From: DASPWW01 sp963756745
GTDB taxonomy: Bacteria > Actinomycetota > Thermoleophilia > Solirubrobacterales > 70-9
Length of the DNA: 64,000 nt
Assembly: GCA_963756745.1 (NCBI GenBank)
Contig: CAVWOU010000012.1
Location: 128,416 to 192,415, forward strand
Reading direction: 5' to 3'
Of the stretch, positions 38,589-48,352 are shown piece after piece (positions within the stretch are counted from its first letter, which is position 1; the number at the start of each line of letters is the position of its first letter). The notes beneath the pieces were generated by a model. It saw nothing but the letters and a program-made list of their open reading frames with translations, was not told the DNA's origin and did not search any database. Made by a program: the position numbers and the translations under genes.

Positions 38589-39751
38589 CGCAGCACCTCA
38601 CGAGCTCCCAGCAGCGCCGCGATCGCGTGCTGCTGGTCGTCCATCTGGGTGTAGCCGTCGTCGAACCACGCCCCGCGGGCGAGTCGATTCTCCTCGTCAG
38701 CGCTCACCTGTCTGTCGACGAGCACGCCGGCGTTACAGCTCACGCGATCGCCGAGCCTTCCATGGAGGTCGGCGAGCCTCGGCTCGGCGCCCGCCAGCCG
38801 CCACAGGGCGGCGGCCGCCTCGCCGTCCGTGCCAAGCGACGATCCCGACTCCGATAGCCGATTGAGGGCGCTGCCCTCGTGCTGCGACTCGTAGCGGATC
38901 AGGTAGCCGAAGTAGCCCGCGAGCCAGCGCGCGTACTCGACCTCGGTCGCAGTCAGCCCGGAGGGCTCCAGCTCCGCGAGCCCGTAAGCCGCCCAGTGGT
39001 CGGGCTCGCGGAACCCGCCCTCGACCTCGTCGCGGCGTGTCGCGAGGTACTCGGCGACTCGGTGGGCGGGTCCGTCCCACCCCTCCGCGGGGAACGCCCG
39101 CTCCAGCAGCGCCATGGCGTAGAAGGCCTCGCCGGTCGCAAACTTCCCGTACACGCCGGGGAGGCTTCGCTTCGCGTATCGCTGGTAGTACTGGAGGATG
39201 CTGCCGTCGGCCTGCAGCTGGAAGACGAGGAAGCGGCCGATCCGCCGCGCGAGCCTGTCGTAGCGTCGCTCCCCGGTGGCCTTCCGCCGGTTCATCAGGG
39301 CGACGACGAGGAGCGAGTTGGCGCCGACGTCGACCGACTCGCCAAGCGGCGCGAACGCGGTCCAGCCGCGCTGCGAGATCAGGTTCTCGCGGACGTAGCC
39401 GAGCGCCGCGTCGGCTGCGCCGATCCGCCCGTGCGCGTACAGCGCCGCCATCACGCCGGCGTGGCGGGTCGTGTTGTAGTCCGACGACACCCTGTCCTCG
39501 TCCGAGTAGTAGCCGTAGAGGAAGCGGCCGTCGTCGCGCTGACCGCGCACGAGCCAATCGCCTCCCGCATCCGCCGCCCGCGCGACGGAGCCGGCGTCGA
39601 CCGGGGGGCACGTCTCGGCCGGTACCACGACGACCCGGAGCAAAAGGGCCAGAATCCCCCACAACGCGACCTGGCCGATCAACCAGCGCCGGTGCTGTCG
39701 CCAAGCGCTCAACGGTGGGTTCAGCGTAGTCCAGGCGGCCGGGCCCCACAC
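38585..39751 (-). CDS. Membrane-anchored protein with predicted alpha/alpha-toroid domain
   Basis: A 388-residue protein with one N-terminal membrane segment (about residues 24-44) followed by an all-helical domain. The repeated pattern of helix pairs and motifs such as QRDDGRFLYGYYSDEDRVS, NTTRHAGVMAALYAHGR and ATGEAFYAMALLERAF recalls six-hairpin or terpenoid-cyclase-like toroids of glycan or lipid enzymes. I do not recognise a specific family. GTG at 39751 is within 50 bp of the divergent topA start. Confidence 0.55.
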   Translation of the reverse strand: MWGPAAWTTLNPPLSAWRQHRRWLIGQVALWGILALLLRVVVVPAETCPPVDAGSVARAADAGGDWLVRGQRDDGRFLYGYYSDEDRVSSDYNTTRHAGVMAALYAHGRIGAADAALGYVRENLISQRGWTAFAPLGESVDVGANSLLVVALMNRRKATGERRYDRLARRIGRFLVFQLQADGSILQYYQRYAKRSLPGVYGKFATGEAFYAMALLERAFPAEGWDGPAHRVAEYLATRRDEVEGGFREPDHWAAYGLAELEPSGLTATEVEYARWLAGYFGYLIRYESQHEGSALNRLSESGSSLGTDGEAAAALWRLAGAEPRLADLHGRLGDRVSCNAGVLVDRQVSADEENRLARGAWFDDGYTQMDDQQHAIAALLGAREVLR

Positions 39752-39798
39752 ATAGCGTGAAAGCGCCGCCGAGGACCCCTGCTACCCTCGCCGGCCGA

Positions 39799-42093
39799 AT
39801 GCGCCTGATAGTCACAGAGAAGAACAACAGCGCCAAGAAGATCGCCCAGATCCTCGGAAACGGCGCGAAGGAAAGCGCCTCCTACAAGGTGCCGTACTAC
39901 ACGTGGTCGGACGCCGACGGCGACCACATGGCGATCGGGCTCAAGGGCCACGTGCTCAATCCGTCGTTCCCGGACGGCTACTCGAACTGGCAGAAGACCG
40001 ACCTGCACGAGCTGATCGACGCGAAGCTCGTCAAGGAGCCCACGGACAAGAACTTCCTCCGTGCGCTTCGCAAGGTGGCGAAGGACGCCGACAGCGTCGT
40101 GATCGCGACCGACTTCGACCGCGAGGGCGAGCTGATCGGGCTCGAGGCGCTGTCCGAGGTGCTCGACGTCAACCCGGAGGTCGAGTCGACGGTCAAGCGG
40201 GCGCGCTACTCGGCCCTGACCAAGGACGAGATCGAGCGCGCGTTCGCCAACCTCGACGAGCTCTCCTACGACCTCGCCTACGCGGGGGAAGCGCGCCAGG
40301 ACATCGACCTGATCTGGGGAGCAACGCTGACACGCGCCGTGTCCCTGGCGACGCGGCGCTTCGGCTCCAACTTCCTCTCCGTGGGCCGAGTTCAGAGCCC
40401 CACCCTGGGGCTGATCGTGGAGCGCGAGCTGGAGCGCCGCGCCCACAAGCCGCAGCCGTACTGGGAGGTGCTGGCGCGATTCCAGCATCCCGACGACGCC
40501 TTCGAGGCGCACCACACGGTGGACAAGTTCTGGAAGCGCGAGGAGGCCGACGCGGCGGTCGCAGGGACGAAGAGCCCGGGCGTCGTGAGCGCGATCACCT
40601 CCCGCAAGGTCAACCGCAGGCCCCCGACGCCCTTCAACACCACAGCCTTTGCGGCCGAGGCGTCGAGCCGGCTCTCGATCACGCCCTCGCGCGCGATGCG
40701 CGTCGCGGAGGACCTCTATATGGACGGCTTCATCTCCTACCCGCGCACCGACAACACGGTCTACCCGAGCTCGCTCGCCACGCGCGAGCTCGTCGCCTCG
40801 CTGGTCGGGATCCCCGAGTTCGAGGCGGCCGCGCCGCTGCTCGATGGTGACCTGAAGCCGACCCGCGGCAAGAAGGAGACCACCGACCATCCGCCGATCT
40901 ACCCGACCCAGGCCGTGCATCCCGGCGGCCTCGAGGGCGTCCATCGCCGGGTGTACGAGCTGGTCGTGCGCCGCTTCCTCGCCACCTTCGGCAAGCCGAT
41001 GATCACGGAGTCCACACGGGCGGAGATCGAGGCCGGGTCGGAGACCTACTTCGTGCGCGGCAGCGTCGTCGTCGACCCGGGTTACGCGGCGATCTACACC
41101 TACGCGCGCTCGGCCGACGACGAGATCCCGAGGCTCGAGGAGGGTCAGAGCCTGGAGCTCGACGGCGAGCCGTGGATCGTCGACAAGGAGACGCAGCCGC
41201 CGAGCCGGATCGGTCAGGGCAAGCTGCTCGAGATGATGGAGGAGCGGGGACTGGGCACCAAGGCGACCCGGCCGGACATCATCCAGAAGCTGTTCGACCG
41301 CGGCTACGTGTTCGGGAACCCGCCGTCGCCGACCGAGACCGGGATCGCGATGTACGAGGCGTTCAAGCGCTACGTGCCGCGCATGGCGACCCCCGAGATG
41401 ACCGCCGAGCTGGAGCGGGACATGGACGAGATCGCGGGCGGGAAGACGAAGAAGGACGAGGTGCTCCAGATCAGCCGCCAGATGCTGCACGGCACCTACG
41501 AGGAGGTCGCCGACAAGGAGGAAGACCTCGCGAAGGTGATCTGGGCGGGAATGGACGAGGACCGGATCCTCGGCCCTTGCATCGTGTGCGAGCGGGCAGG
41601 GCGCAAGCACGAGGACGGCTCTCCCAACATGCTGCGGATCATCCGCGCCCGGAAGTCGGGCAAGCGGTTCGTCGGCTGCCAGGGGTGGGAGGCCGACAAC
41701 CCGGACGCGTGCGACGTCACCTTCCCGCTGCCGCAGCGCGGCGACGTGTTCAAGCTCGAGGACCGCTGCTCGATATGCGGCGAGACGCCGCGGCTCAAGG
41801 TGGTCCCGTTCCGCGGCCGCCCGTGGAACCTGTGCCTGAACGAGGAGTGCCCCTCGATGGAGGAGATGCGCAAGCGCCGCGCCGAGCGCGAGGCTGCGAA
41901 GGAGGCCAAGGAGGCGGCGGAGAAGTTGGACGGTGACGGCGAGTCGGGCGACGGCGCCAAGGCCGACGGCGCCACGGTCGATGCCGCGGGGACCAAGACT
42001 CGTGCGAAGCGCTCCGCGAACGGGCGCCGGTCGGGTGGCGCGCGCAAGTCGCGCTCCGGCTCGGGCCGCTCGCGGTCTCGGGCCAAGGGCTAG
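39799..42093 (+). CDS. topA: DNA topoisomerase I, archaeal type IA
   Basis: A 764-residue type IA topoisomerase. The TOPRIM domain starts MRLIVTEKNNSAKKIAQIL, not the bacterial ALVIVESPAKAKTI form; this matches archaeal topoisomerase I. Catalytic acids are in TDFDREGELIG (residues 104-114), and the nucleophile Tyr314 is in GFISYPRTDNTVYP. Two zinc-ribbon-like segments (CIVCERAG ... CQGWEADNPDAC, and CSICGETP ... CLNEEC) precede a Lys/Arg/Ser-rich tail that probably binds DNA. A TACCCT box lies 10 bases before ATG 39799. Confidence 0.93.
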   Translation: MRLIVTEKNNSAKKIAQILGNGAKESASYKVPYYTWSDADGDHMAIGLKGHVLNPSFPDGYSNWQKTDLHELIDAKLVKEPTDKNFLRALRKVAKDADSVVIATDFDREGELIGLEALSEVLDVNPEVESTVKRARYSALTKDEIERAFANLDELSYDLAYAGEARQDIDLIWGATLTRAVSLATRRFGSNFLSVGRVQSPTLGLIVERELERRAHKPQPYWEVLARFQHPDDAFEAHHTVDKFWKREEADAAVAGTKSPGVVSAITSRKVNRRPPTPFNTTAFAAEASSRLSITPSRAMRVAEDLYMDGFISYPRTDNTVYPSSLATRELVASLVGIPEFEAAAPLLDGDLKPTRGKKETTDHPPIYPTQAVHPGGLEGVHRRVYELVVRRFLATFGKPMITESTRAEIEAGSETYFVRGSVVVDPGYAAIYTYARSADDEIPRLEEGQSLELDGEPWIVDKETQPPSRIGQGKLLEMMEERGLGTKATRPDIIQKLFDRGYVFGNPPSPTETGIAMYEAFKRYVPRMATPEMTAELERDMDEIAGGKTKKDEVLQISRQMLHGTYEEVADKEEDLAKVIWAGMDEDRILGPCIVCERAGRKHEDGSPNMLRIIRARKSGKRFVGCQGWEADNPDACDVTFPLPQRGDVFKLEDRCSICGETPRLKVVPFRGRPWNLCLNEECPSMEEMRKRRAEREAAKEAKEAAEKLDGDGESGDGAKADGATVDAAGTKTRAKRSANGRRSGGARKSRSGSGRSRSRAKG

Positions 42094-42099
42094 ACGCGG

Positions 42100-42690
42100 T
42101 TGTTCATCACGCTCGAGGGGATCGACGGCTCGGGCAAGACCACCCAGGCCGAGCTGCTGGCGAAGGCGCTCGGTGACGACACGGTGCTGGTCCGCGAGCC
42201 GGGCGGCACCGCGGCCTCGGAGCGGATCCGCGAGCTGGTCGCCGACCCCGGTGTCGAGCTCGATCCGGTCGCGGAGCTGCTGCTGTTCTGCGCATCGCGG
42301 GCCCAGCTCGTCGCCGAGGTGATCCGCCCCGCGCTCGACGCGGGCCGCGACGTCGTGTGCGACCGTTTCAGCGACTCGACCGCCGCCTACCAGGGGGCGG
42401 CTCGAGGCGTGAGCGTCGAGATCGCGGTGAGCGTGAACCTGGTCGCCACCGGCCGCCTGGATCCCGACCTCACGATCCTGCTCAGGATCGACCCCGAGCG
42501 CGCGGCGGCGCGCGGCCTCGGGGACGATCGCTTCGAGCGCGAGGGCATCGAGTTCCAGCGCAAGGTGGCCGAGGCGTACGATCGGCTCGCGCGCAGCGAT
42601 CCGGGCCGGATCGCGGTGATCGACGCGGAGGGGAGCAGCGAGGAGGTGCACGCACGGGTGATCGAGACGGTCGAGGCGGCGAGACGGTGA
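42100..42690 (+). CDS. tmk: Thymidylate kinase
   Basis: A 196-residue kinase making dTDP from dTMP. The P-loop is EGIDGSGKTTQAELLA, the DR[FY] motif is CDRFSDSTAAYQG and the LID region is RAAARGLGDDRFEREGIEF. The start is TTG at 42100, 6 bases after the topA stop; the stop overlaps the holB start as GTGA. The topA-tmk-holB order suggests one DNA-replication operon. Confidence 0.95.
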   Translation: MFITLEGIDGSGKTTQAELLAKALGDDTVLVREPGGTAASERIRELVADPGVELDPVAELLLFCASRAQLVAEVIRPALDAGRDVVCDRFSDSTAAYQGAARGVSVEIAVSVNLVATGRLDPDLTILLRIDPERAAARGLGDDRFEREGIEFQRKVAEAYDRLARSDPGRIAVIDAEGSSEEVHARVIETVEAARR

Positions 42691-44138
42691 GCGAGGTTCC
42701 GGAGGCGCCGACGCTCGGCGAAGCCACCGAGCACCAGCCCGCGGCGCGGGTCGCCCTCGAGGCCGCGGCGGCGGCGCCGCGCCACGCCTACCTCTTCGTC
42801 GGGCCGAGGGGCACCGGCAAGCGCGACGCGGCGCGGGCGTTCTCGGCTGAGATCCTCGCCGCCGGAGCGCCGGACCCCGAAGACGCGCGAAGGCGCGCGC
42901 TCGCGTGGCCCTCGCCGCATCCGGACCTCGTGTGGCTGACCCCACCCGGCACCCAGCATCTCGTCGAGGAGGTTCGCGAGCGGGTGATCAGGGGCGCGGC
43001 GTACCGGCCGTTCGAGGGCGAGCGCCGGGTGTTCGTGATCGAGGCGGCCGAGGCGATGGGGGACGAGAGCCAGAACGCGCTCCTGAAGACCCTCGAGGAG
43101 CCGCCCTGGTTCGCCCATCTGCTTCTCCTCAGCTCCGAGCCGGCGACGCTGCTCGAGACGGTTATGTCGCGCTGCCAGCCCGTTCGTTTCGCTCCGCTTC
43201 CGCCGCAGGCCGTCGAGGAGCGGCTCGCGAGCGCCTCCGTCGAGGCGCCGGAGGCCGAGCGTCGCGCGGCGGCGCGGCTGTGCGGAGGGGACTCCGAGCG
43301 GGCGCTGTTCCTGCTCACGGACCCCGGGCGCGAGCTGCGTTCCAGTGCCGAAGCCTGCGCGCGGGCGGCGCGCTCCAACCGCCTCGCCGACGCGCCGTGG
43401 CTGGCCATGCTCGAGACGGCGGAGCGGGCCGGGAACGAGGCCGCGACCGAGACCACGGCGCGGGTCGCGGAACGCGAGGCGATGCTTCGCGGCGAGCGCG
43501 GGCGCCGAAGCCGCGAGCCCGAGGAGGCCGGCCGGCGCGCGGGACGGCGACGGCGGGTCGAGGTGCTTGACCTGGGGCTTGCGATCTGCGGGGGTTGGTT
43601 CCGCGACCTCGCCGCGACCGGCGAAGGCGCCGCGGAGCTGGCGGTGAACGCGGACCGGGAGGCCGAGCTGCGCGAGGACGCCGAGGGGCTCGACCCGCGG
43701 GCGGCGCGCCGCGCCGCGGAGCTCGTGCTCGACACGCAGCGACGCCTCCGGGTGCACGTTTCCGAGGAGCTCGCACTCGAGGCGCTGTTCTACCGGGCGG
43801 CTTCGGCTCGCGCTGAGAGCACGGGAGCACCCGTGACCGCGCGACGGCGGACGCGGGAGCGAGCGAGCAAGGCTTCCAGTTGGGTGATGCGAGCGAGCGG
43901 GAGCGGAGCACGTCGCGCGATTGTTTGTTCTGTTAAGAGATACACATGGCGCCTGCGCTCCGCCGGTCGGATGGACCGGTACGTCCCCGTCGTCGTGTCG
44001 GCGTCAGGCTGTGGCTCGGGCTGGCGTTCGCCGGGGTGGGGATCGTCACCGGCTTGTCGGTCTACGCGTTCGTCAGCGGGTCGAGCGAGGAGTCCGCGCA
44101 GGAGCGCTCCGTCGAGATCGCCGTCGGGCGCACGGTGA
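42687..44138 (+). CDS. holB: DNA polymerase III delta' subunit, C-terminus uncertain
   Basis: A clamp-loader ATPase-fold protein starting with GTG at 42687. Landmarks are the Walker A-like VGPRGTGKRDAARAF, VFVIEAAEAMGDESQNALLK, TLEEPPWFAHLLLLSSEP and MSRCQPVRFAPLPP, where SRC is the sensor motif. The zinc-module cysteines between Walker A and B are absent. The family-like sequence ends near residue 380 (ALEALFYRAASAR), but the frame stays open to 44138, overlapping the histidine kinase by 193 bp. A frameshift hiding a stop near 43814-43836 is likely. Confidence 0.8.
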   Translation: MSEVPEAPTLGEATEHQPAARVALEAAAAAPRHAYLFVGPRGTGKRDAARAFSAEILAAGAPDPEDARRRALAWPSPHPDLVWLTPPGTQHLVEEVRERVIRGAAYRPFEGERRVFVIEAAEAMGDESQNALLKTLEEPPWFAHLLLLSSEPATLLETVMSRCQPVRFAPLPPQAVEERLASASVEAPEAERRAAARLCGGDSERALFLLTDPGRELRSSAEACARAARSNRLADAPWLAMLETAERAGNEAATETTARVAEREAMLRGERGRRSREPEEAGRRAGRRRRVEVLDLGLAICGGWFRDLAATGEGAAELAVNADREAELREDAEGLDPRAARRAAELVLDTQRRLRVHVSEELALEALFYRAASARAESTGAPVTARRRTRERASKASSWVMRASGSGARRAIVCSVKRYTWRLRSAGRMDRYVPVVVSASGCGSGWRSPGWGSSPACRSTRSSAGRARSPRRSAPSRSPSGAR

Positions 44139-45728
44139 CGCTCGCCGACGAGCTGGGCGAGTTCGACCGCGGAGCGGCCGAGTCCGTGCTCGAGGACAAC
44201 CGCAGCGAGGACTTCGTGGCGTGGGTGTTCGACCGCAAGGGTCGCCTGATCACGCCCCGGATCGTCCTCGGCGTCGACCTCTCCGAGGTCCGCAAGCGCG
44301 GCGAGGCGATCCGCGCCGCGCTGCGAGGCGGGCGGATCGTGCGCGAGCACGGAGGCGAGGTCACGGACGTGTCGGTGCCCGTGTTCCGCAACGGCGAGCT
44401 CGCCGGCGCCGTGCTGACCCGCGCGACGAGGCCGCCCGAGGTCGTGGGCGCGCTCGAGGCGGTCCGCGAGGAGCGCCTGACGGCGCTCGCGATCGCCGTC
44501 GGGATCGCGGTCGTGCTCGGGCTGATCGTCGCGAGCCTGTTCACGCTGCGCCTGAAGCGGCTCGCGGACAGCGCCGCGCAGCTGGCGGAAGGGCGGCTGG
44601 ACATCCCGATGGCGTCGCGGTGGCCGCGACGAGATCGGGGATCTCGGCAGGGCGCTCGAGTCGATGCGCACGGCGCTCCGCGGCACCTTCCGGGTGCTCT
44701 CGAGCGAGCGCGACCGGTTGTCCGCCGTGCTCCACGCGCTGAGCGAGGCCGTGATGGTCGTCTCCAAGCACGGCGCCGTTCGTTTCTCCAATCCGGCCGC
44801 GGCGCCGCTGATCGGGGCCGACGGCTCACCGATCGAGGCGCTCGGCCCGTGGCTGCGCCGCGCCGCGCAGCGCGGGGAGGCCTCGAGCGACGCGCTCCGG
44901 GTGGGCGAGCGCGTGTACGCACTCCAGGCGCGCGAGCTGGCGGCCGAGGACGCGGTCCTGGTCGTGGTTCGCGACCGAACCCACGAGCTGCGCAAGGAGG
45001 TCGCCGAGCGCGAGTTCATCTCCAACGCGGCGCACGAGCTGCGCAATCCGATCGCGGGGATCTCGGGCGCGATCGAGGTCCTGCGGGCGGGCGCGAAGGA
45101 CGATCCCGAGGCGCTCGAGCACTTCCTGGTGCGCCTGAACGAGGACGCCGACCGGATCAGCCGGCTTACGCACTCGCTGCTGACGCTGGCCAGGATCGAC
45201 GCGGTCGGGGAGAGCGAGTCCGAGGTCGTCGACGTCACGCTCGCCGCGCAGGAGGCGATCCAGGCGGTGGTCCCGCCCGAGGGGGTGCGCGTCGAGCTCG
45301 ACGCGGAGCCCGTCGTGTTCGCCGACGGCGATCCGGCGCTCGTGCGCCAGATCCTCATCTCGCTGTTGACGAACGCCTACAAGAACACTCCCCCCCAGGG
45401 GACCGTTACCCTTCGCGCGCGCGGTTGGGCGTCCGCGTCGTCCGCTTCGTCGGGCGAGGGCGGGATGGGGTCGGAGAAGGATGTGTTGATCGAAGTCAGT
45501 GACACCGGAACGGGCATCCCGCGCGAGGAGCGGGATCGGATCTTCGAGCGCTTCTACCGCGGTCGCAACTCGCTCGAGATGGAGGGGTTCGGCCTCGGGC
45601 TGTCGATCGCTCAGCGCATGGTCGAGGTGATGGGCGGCGAGATCGGCGTGCAGTCCGAGCTCGGCAAGGGCAGCACCTTCTGGGTCCACCTACCCGCCGC
45701 GAAGACGGCGCCGACGCCGGTCGCGTAG
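43946..45728 (+). CDS. Two-component sensor histidine kinase, one frameshift
   Basis: About 593 residues when repaired. A signal/TM helix lies near residues 22-44, an extracytoplasmic sensor domain follows, and a second TM (about 175-195) leads to a HAMP-like linker. A PAS-like region then precedes the H-box EFISNAAHELRNPIAGI (phospho-acceptor His), N-box SLLTNAYKNTP, G1 SDTGTGIP, F-box IFERFYRG and G2 GFGLGLSIAQR. The frame breaks near 44630 within the HAMP region; the length is 3n+1. The response-regulator gene follows at once. The signal is unknown. Confidence 0.85.
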
Positions 45729-45739
45729 TGGAGGCCGCG

Positions 45740-46444
45740 ATGATGGCAGCGGACAGGATCCTGATTGCGGACGACGAGCCCTCGGTTCGCGACTCGGTCG
45801 GATACGCGTTGCGCCAGGAGGGTTTCGACGTGATCCTCGCGGTCGACGGCGACGACGCGGAGCAGAAGCTCGGGGACGACAACCCGGAGTTCGACCTCCT
45901 GGTCCTCGACATCATGATGCCGGGGCGCAGCGGGCTCGACCTGTGTCGAGACGTGCGGGGAAGAAGCCCAGTCCCGATCATCCTGCTCACGGCGAAGGAC
46001 GCCGAGGTCGACAAGGTCGTCGGGCTCGAGGTCGGCGCCGACGACTACGTCACGAAGCCGTTCTCGGTTCGCGAGCTGCTCGGCCGGGTGCGGGCTCAGC
46101 TCCGGCGCCGCGAGCTAGACCGCAGCTCGGCGACCGGCGAGGCGGCGACGATCGAGGCCGGGTCGGTGCGAATCGACCTCGCCCGTCACCTCGTGACGGT
46201 GCGCGGCGAGCCGATCAACCTCACGCGCTCGGAGTTCCAGGTACTGAGGCTGCTCGCCGGCCGGCCGGGTCAGGTGTTCAGCCGCCAGGAGATCATGGAG
46301 GAGCTGTGGCAGAGCGAGTTCCAGGGTGACGTGCGGGCGTGCGACGTCCACATCTCGAACCTGCGCCAGAAGATCGAGCGCGACCCGCAGGAACCCGAGC
46401 TCGTGCTGACGGTGCGCGGCGTCGGGTACAAGCTCGCCGAGTAG
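45740..46444 (+). CDS. OmpR/PhoB-family response regulator
   Basis: A 234-residue regulator. The receiver domain has the acidic pair in LIADDEPSV, phospho-acceptor Asp57 in LLVLDIMMPG, switch Thr in ILLTAKD and Lys in VTKPFSVREL. The winged-helix domain reads LTRSEFQVLRLLAGRPG and CDVHISNLRQKIERDP, with the terminal VRGVGYKL. I chose ATG at 45740; GTG at 45728, overlapping the kinase stop, is an alternative. It pairs with the upstream kinase. Confidence 0.93.
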   Translation: MMAADRILIADDEPSVRDSVGYALRQEGFDVILAVDGDDAEQKLGDDNPEFDLLVLDIMMPGRSGLDLCRDVRGRSPVPIILLTAKDAEVDKVVGLEVGADDYVTKPFSVRELLGRVRAQLRRRELDRSSATGEAATIEAGSVRIDLARHLVTVRGEPINLTRSEFQVLRLLAGRPGQVFSRQEIMEELWQSEFQGDVRACDVHISNLRQKIERDPQEPELVLTVRGVGYKLAE

Positions 46445-46455
46445 CCGGATCGATG

Positions 46456-47219
46456 CTACTCGCGCTTCACCTGCGACCCGCCGACGATCGCGTCCTGGCC
46501 GTGACGGGAACCGAACCCACGCCTTGTTCCCGCCGTCGTAGTCGGGCGCCCACAGGACGAGCGTCGCCTGCTGGCGCTCCTCGGCGTCCGGCGGACCGAC
46601 CGAGCACGGCTCCGAGCCCTCGTCGTCGAGGCCGCGCCACACTCGCACGAACGGGTTCGCGTCCCATTCCTCGGCGATCGTCGAGGGGACGCGGTGGCCG
46701 GGATGGACGCGAGTAGCAGGCGCCAGCTTCATCAGCCGCTCCATCACGGACGCACGCAATTCGTCGAACCCGTTGGGGCCGCCGCCGAGCGTGCCTCCGA
46801 CCGTTCCCTTGAACAGCACGTCGGCGGTGAGGCAGTCCGTCCCGTCGACGAGCAGCGCGAGGTGGTCCGGGCAGTGACCGGGCGTGTGCAGCGCCTCGAT
46901 CCGCAGCTCGCCGGACGCGACCTCGTCGCCGTCTCCGATCGTCTCGGTCACCTTGCCGTTGAGCTGCGCCGCGCAGAGCTCGTGCGCGACGATTGGCGCG
47001 CCGACGCGCTCGGCGAGCCTCTCGACGCCGATCACGTGATCGAAATGGTGGTGGGTGAGCAGGACGTGGGTGATCTCGGTGCCCTCGCGTTCGACCCGCT
47101 CGACCAGCGGGTCCGTGACGTCGTTCGAGTCGACCAGCACGCCGTCTCCCGCCGGGCCGGTCGACGATCAGGTAGGCATTGGAGAGCCACTCGGACTGCT
47201 CGACGCGCTGCAGGATCAC
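46456..47219 (-). CDS. Metallo-beta-lactamase fold hydrolase, two frameshifts
   Basis: The metal motif THHHFDHVIG, the later His in HTPGHCPDHLAL and TADVLFKGTVGG identify a glyoxalase-II-like MBL hydrolase. The N-terminal 25 residues (MILQRVEQSEWLSNAYLIVD) and the last 15 (DAIVGGSQVKRE) lie in other frames, so one-base insertions near 47150 and 46505 are inferred; the length of 3n+2 agrees. GTG at 47219 has GGAGG 5 bases upstream. It converges on the response regulator, with an 11-bp gap. Confidence 0.8.
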
Positions 47220-47254
47220 TCGACCTCCTACTATCCTCGATTCGCCGCCGCCGC

Positions 47255-47327
47255 GCCGGCGTAGCTCAGTTGGTAGAGCACTTCATTCGTAATGAAGGGG
47301 TCCCCGGTTCGAGTCCGGGCGCCGGCT
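47255..47327 (+). tRNA. tRNA-Thr (anticodon CGT)
   Basis: All stems pair: acceptor GCCGGCG with CGCCGGC, D-stem GCTC/GAGC, anticodon stem CTTCA/TGAAG with loop TTCGTAA, and T-stem CCCGG/CCGGG with loop TTCGAGT. The anticodon CGT reads ACG threonine codons. The discriminator is T at 47327; CCA is not encoded. A TACTAT box at 47229 is a likely -10. The 5.5-kb tandem duplication begins 18 bases after its end. Confidence 0.97.
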
Positions 47328-47328
47328 C

Positions 47329-48352
47329 TTGACCCACCTCTCGGTCGTGGTCGTGACCTACAACTGCCGGGAGGCGGTGGGGCGCTCGCTGCCTCCGCTC
47401 GTCGAGCAGCTTCGCGAGGGCGACGAGCTGGTCGTCGTCGACAACGCGTCCACCGACGGCACCCCCGAGACGGTTCGCGAGCTCGCTCCCGGCGCCGCCC
47501 TGCTCGAGCCGGGCGCCAACCTCGGCTTCGCCGCGGGGTGCAACGCCGGCGCCGCCCGCGCGTCCGGCGAGCTGCTTTTGTTCCTCAACCCCGACGCCGT
47601 GGTCTCGGAGGGGTTTCGCGCCGCGATCGCCCGCCCGCTCGACGACGATCGCGGCTGGGCTGCCTGGATGGGCCTCGTGACGGCCGCGGGCGGCCGCATC
47701 GTCAACACCGAGGGCGGCGTCGTTCACTTCACGGGCATCGCGTGGGCGGGCGGCGCCGGCAGGCGGCTCGACGGCGCCGCCGCGCCCGAGCCCCGCGAGG
47801 TCGGGTTCGCCTCGGGAGCCTGCCTCGCGATCCCGCGTGACCGGTGGGAGCGCGCGCGGCGGCTTCCCGGGCGAGTTCTTCCTCTACCACGAGGACGTCG
47901 ACCTCTCGCTGCGGCTGCGGCTCGCGGGGGGAAGGATCGGGATCGAGCCAAGCGCCGTCGTCGACCACGAGTACGAGTTCGAGAAGGGCCCCGCCAAGTG
48001 GCGCTACATGGAGCGCAATCGCTGGGCGACGATCGTGCGCACCTACCCCGCGTCGCTGCTCGCGCTGCTGGCGCCGGCGCTGGTGGCCACCGAGCTCGCG
48101 CTGGTCGCGATCTCGATCGCGGGCGGGTGGGGGCGCCAGAAGCTCCGCGCGTGGGCGGACGTGGCGCGCTGGCTCCCGCGCCTGCTGCGCGAGCGCCGCG
48201 CGATCCAGGCCGGCCGCGAGGTCCGGGGCGGGGAGTTCGCGTCCGCCCTCACCGCGGAGCTCTCTTCGCCGTATCTGGGGCGGGTCGGCGCCGCCGCCCC
48301 GCTGCGCTGGGCGCTGCGCGCCTACTGGTCGGTCGTCCGGGCGCTGCTCTGA
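47329..48352 (+). CDS. Family 2 glycosyltransferase, copy A, frameshifted
   Basis: Starts with TTG at 47329, one base after the tRNA (MTHLSVVVVTYNCREAVG). GT2 landmarks are VVVDNASTDGT, GANLGFAAGCNAG and LFLNPDAVV (DXD-like), and after the break PGEFFLYHEDVDLSLRLRLAG. It resembles rhamnosyl- or galactofuranosyl-transferases of cell-surface polysaccharides. An extra G near 47860 shifts the frame; copy B is intact there. The C-terminal part has a hydrophobic segment of about 20 residues (SLLALLAPALVATELALVAI). Confidence 0.85.

Noticed and set aside
39721..42945. Very long minus-strand open frame (over 1,000 codons) opposite topA and tmk
   Set aside because: High GC keeps the antisense frame open. 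Its Arg/Leu/Asp/His-rich composition has no recognisable motif, while the plus strand has clear TopA and Tmk motifs.
47255..47346. tRNA-Thr as an integration site for a mobile element carrying the 5.5-kb block
   Set aside because: No integrase and no repeated tRNA 3' end at the block ends. The boundaries 47346/52848/58348 contain no tRNA sequence.
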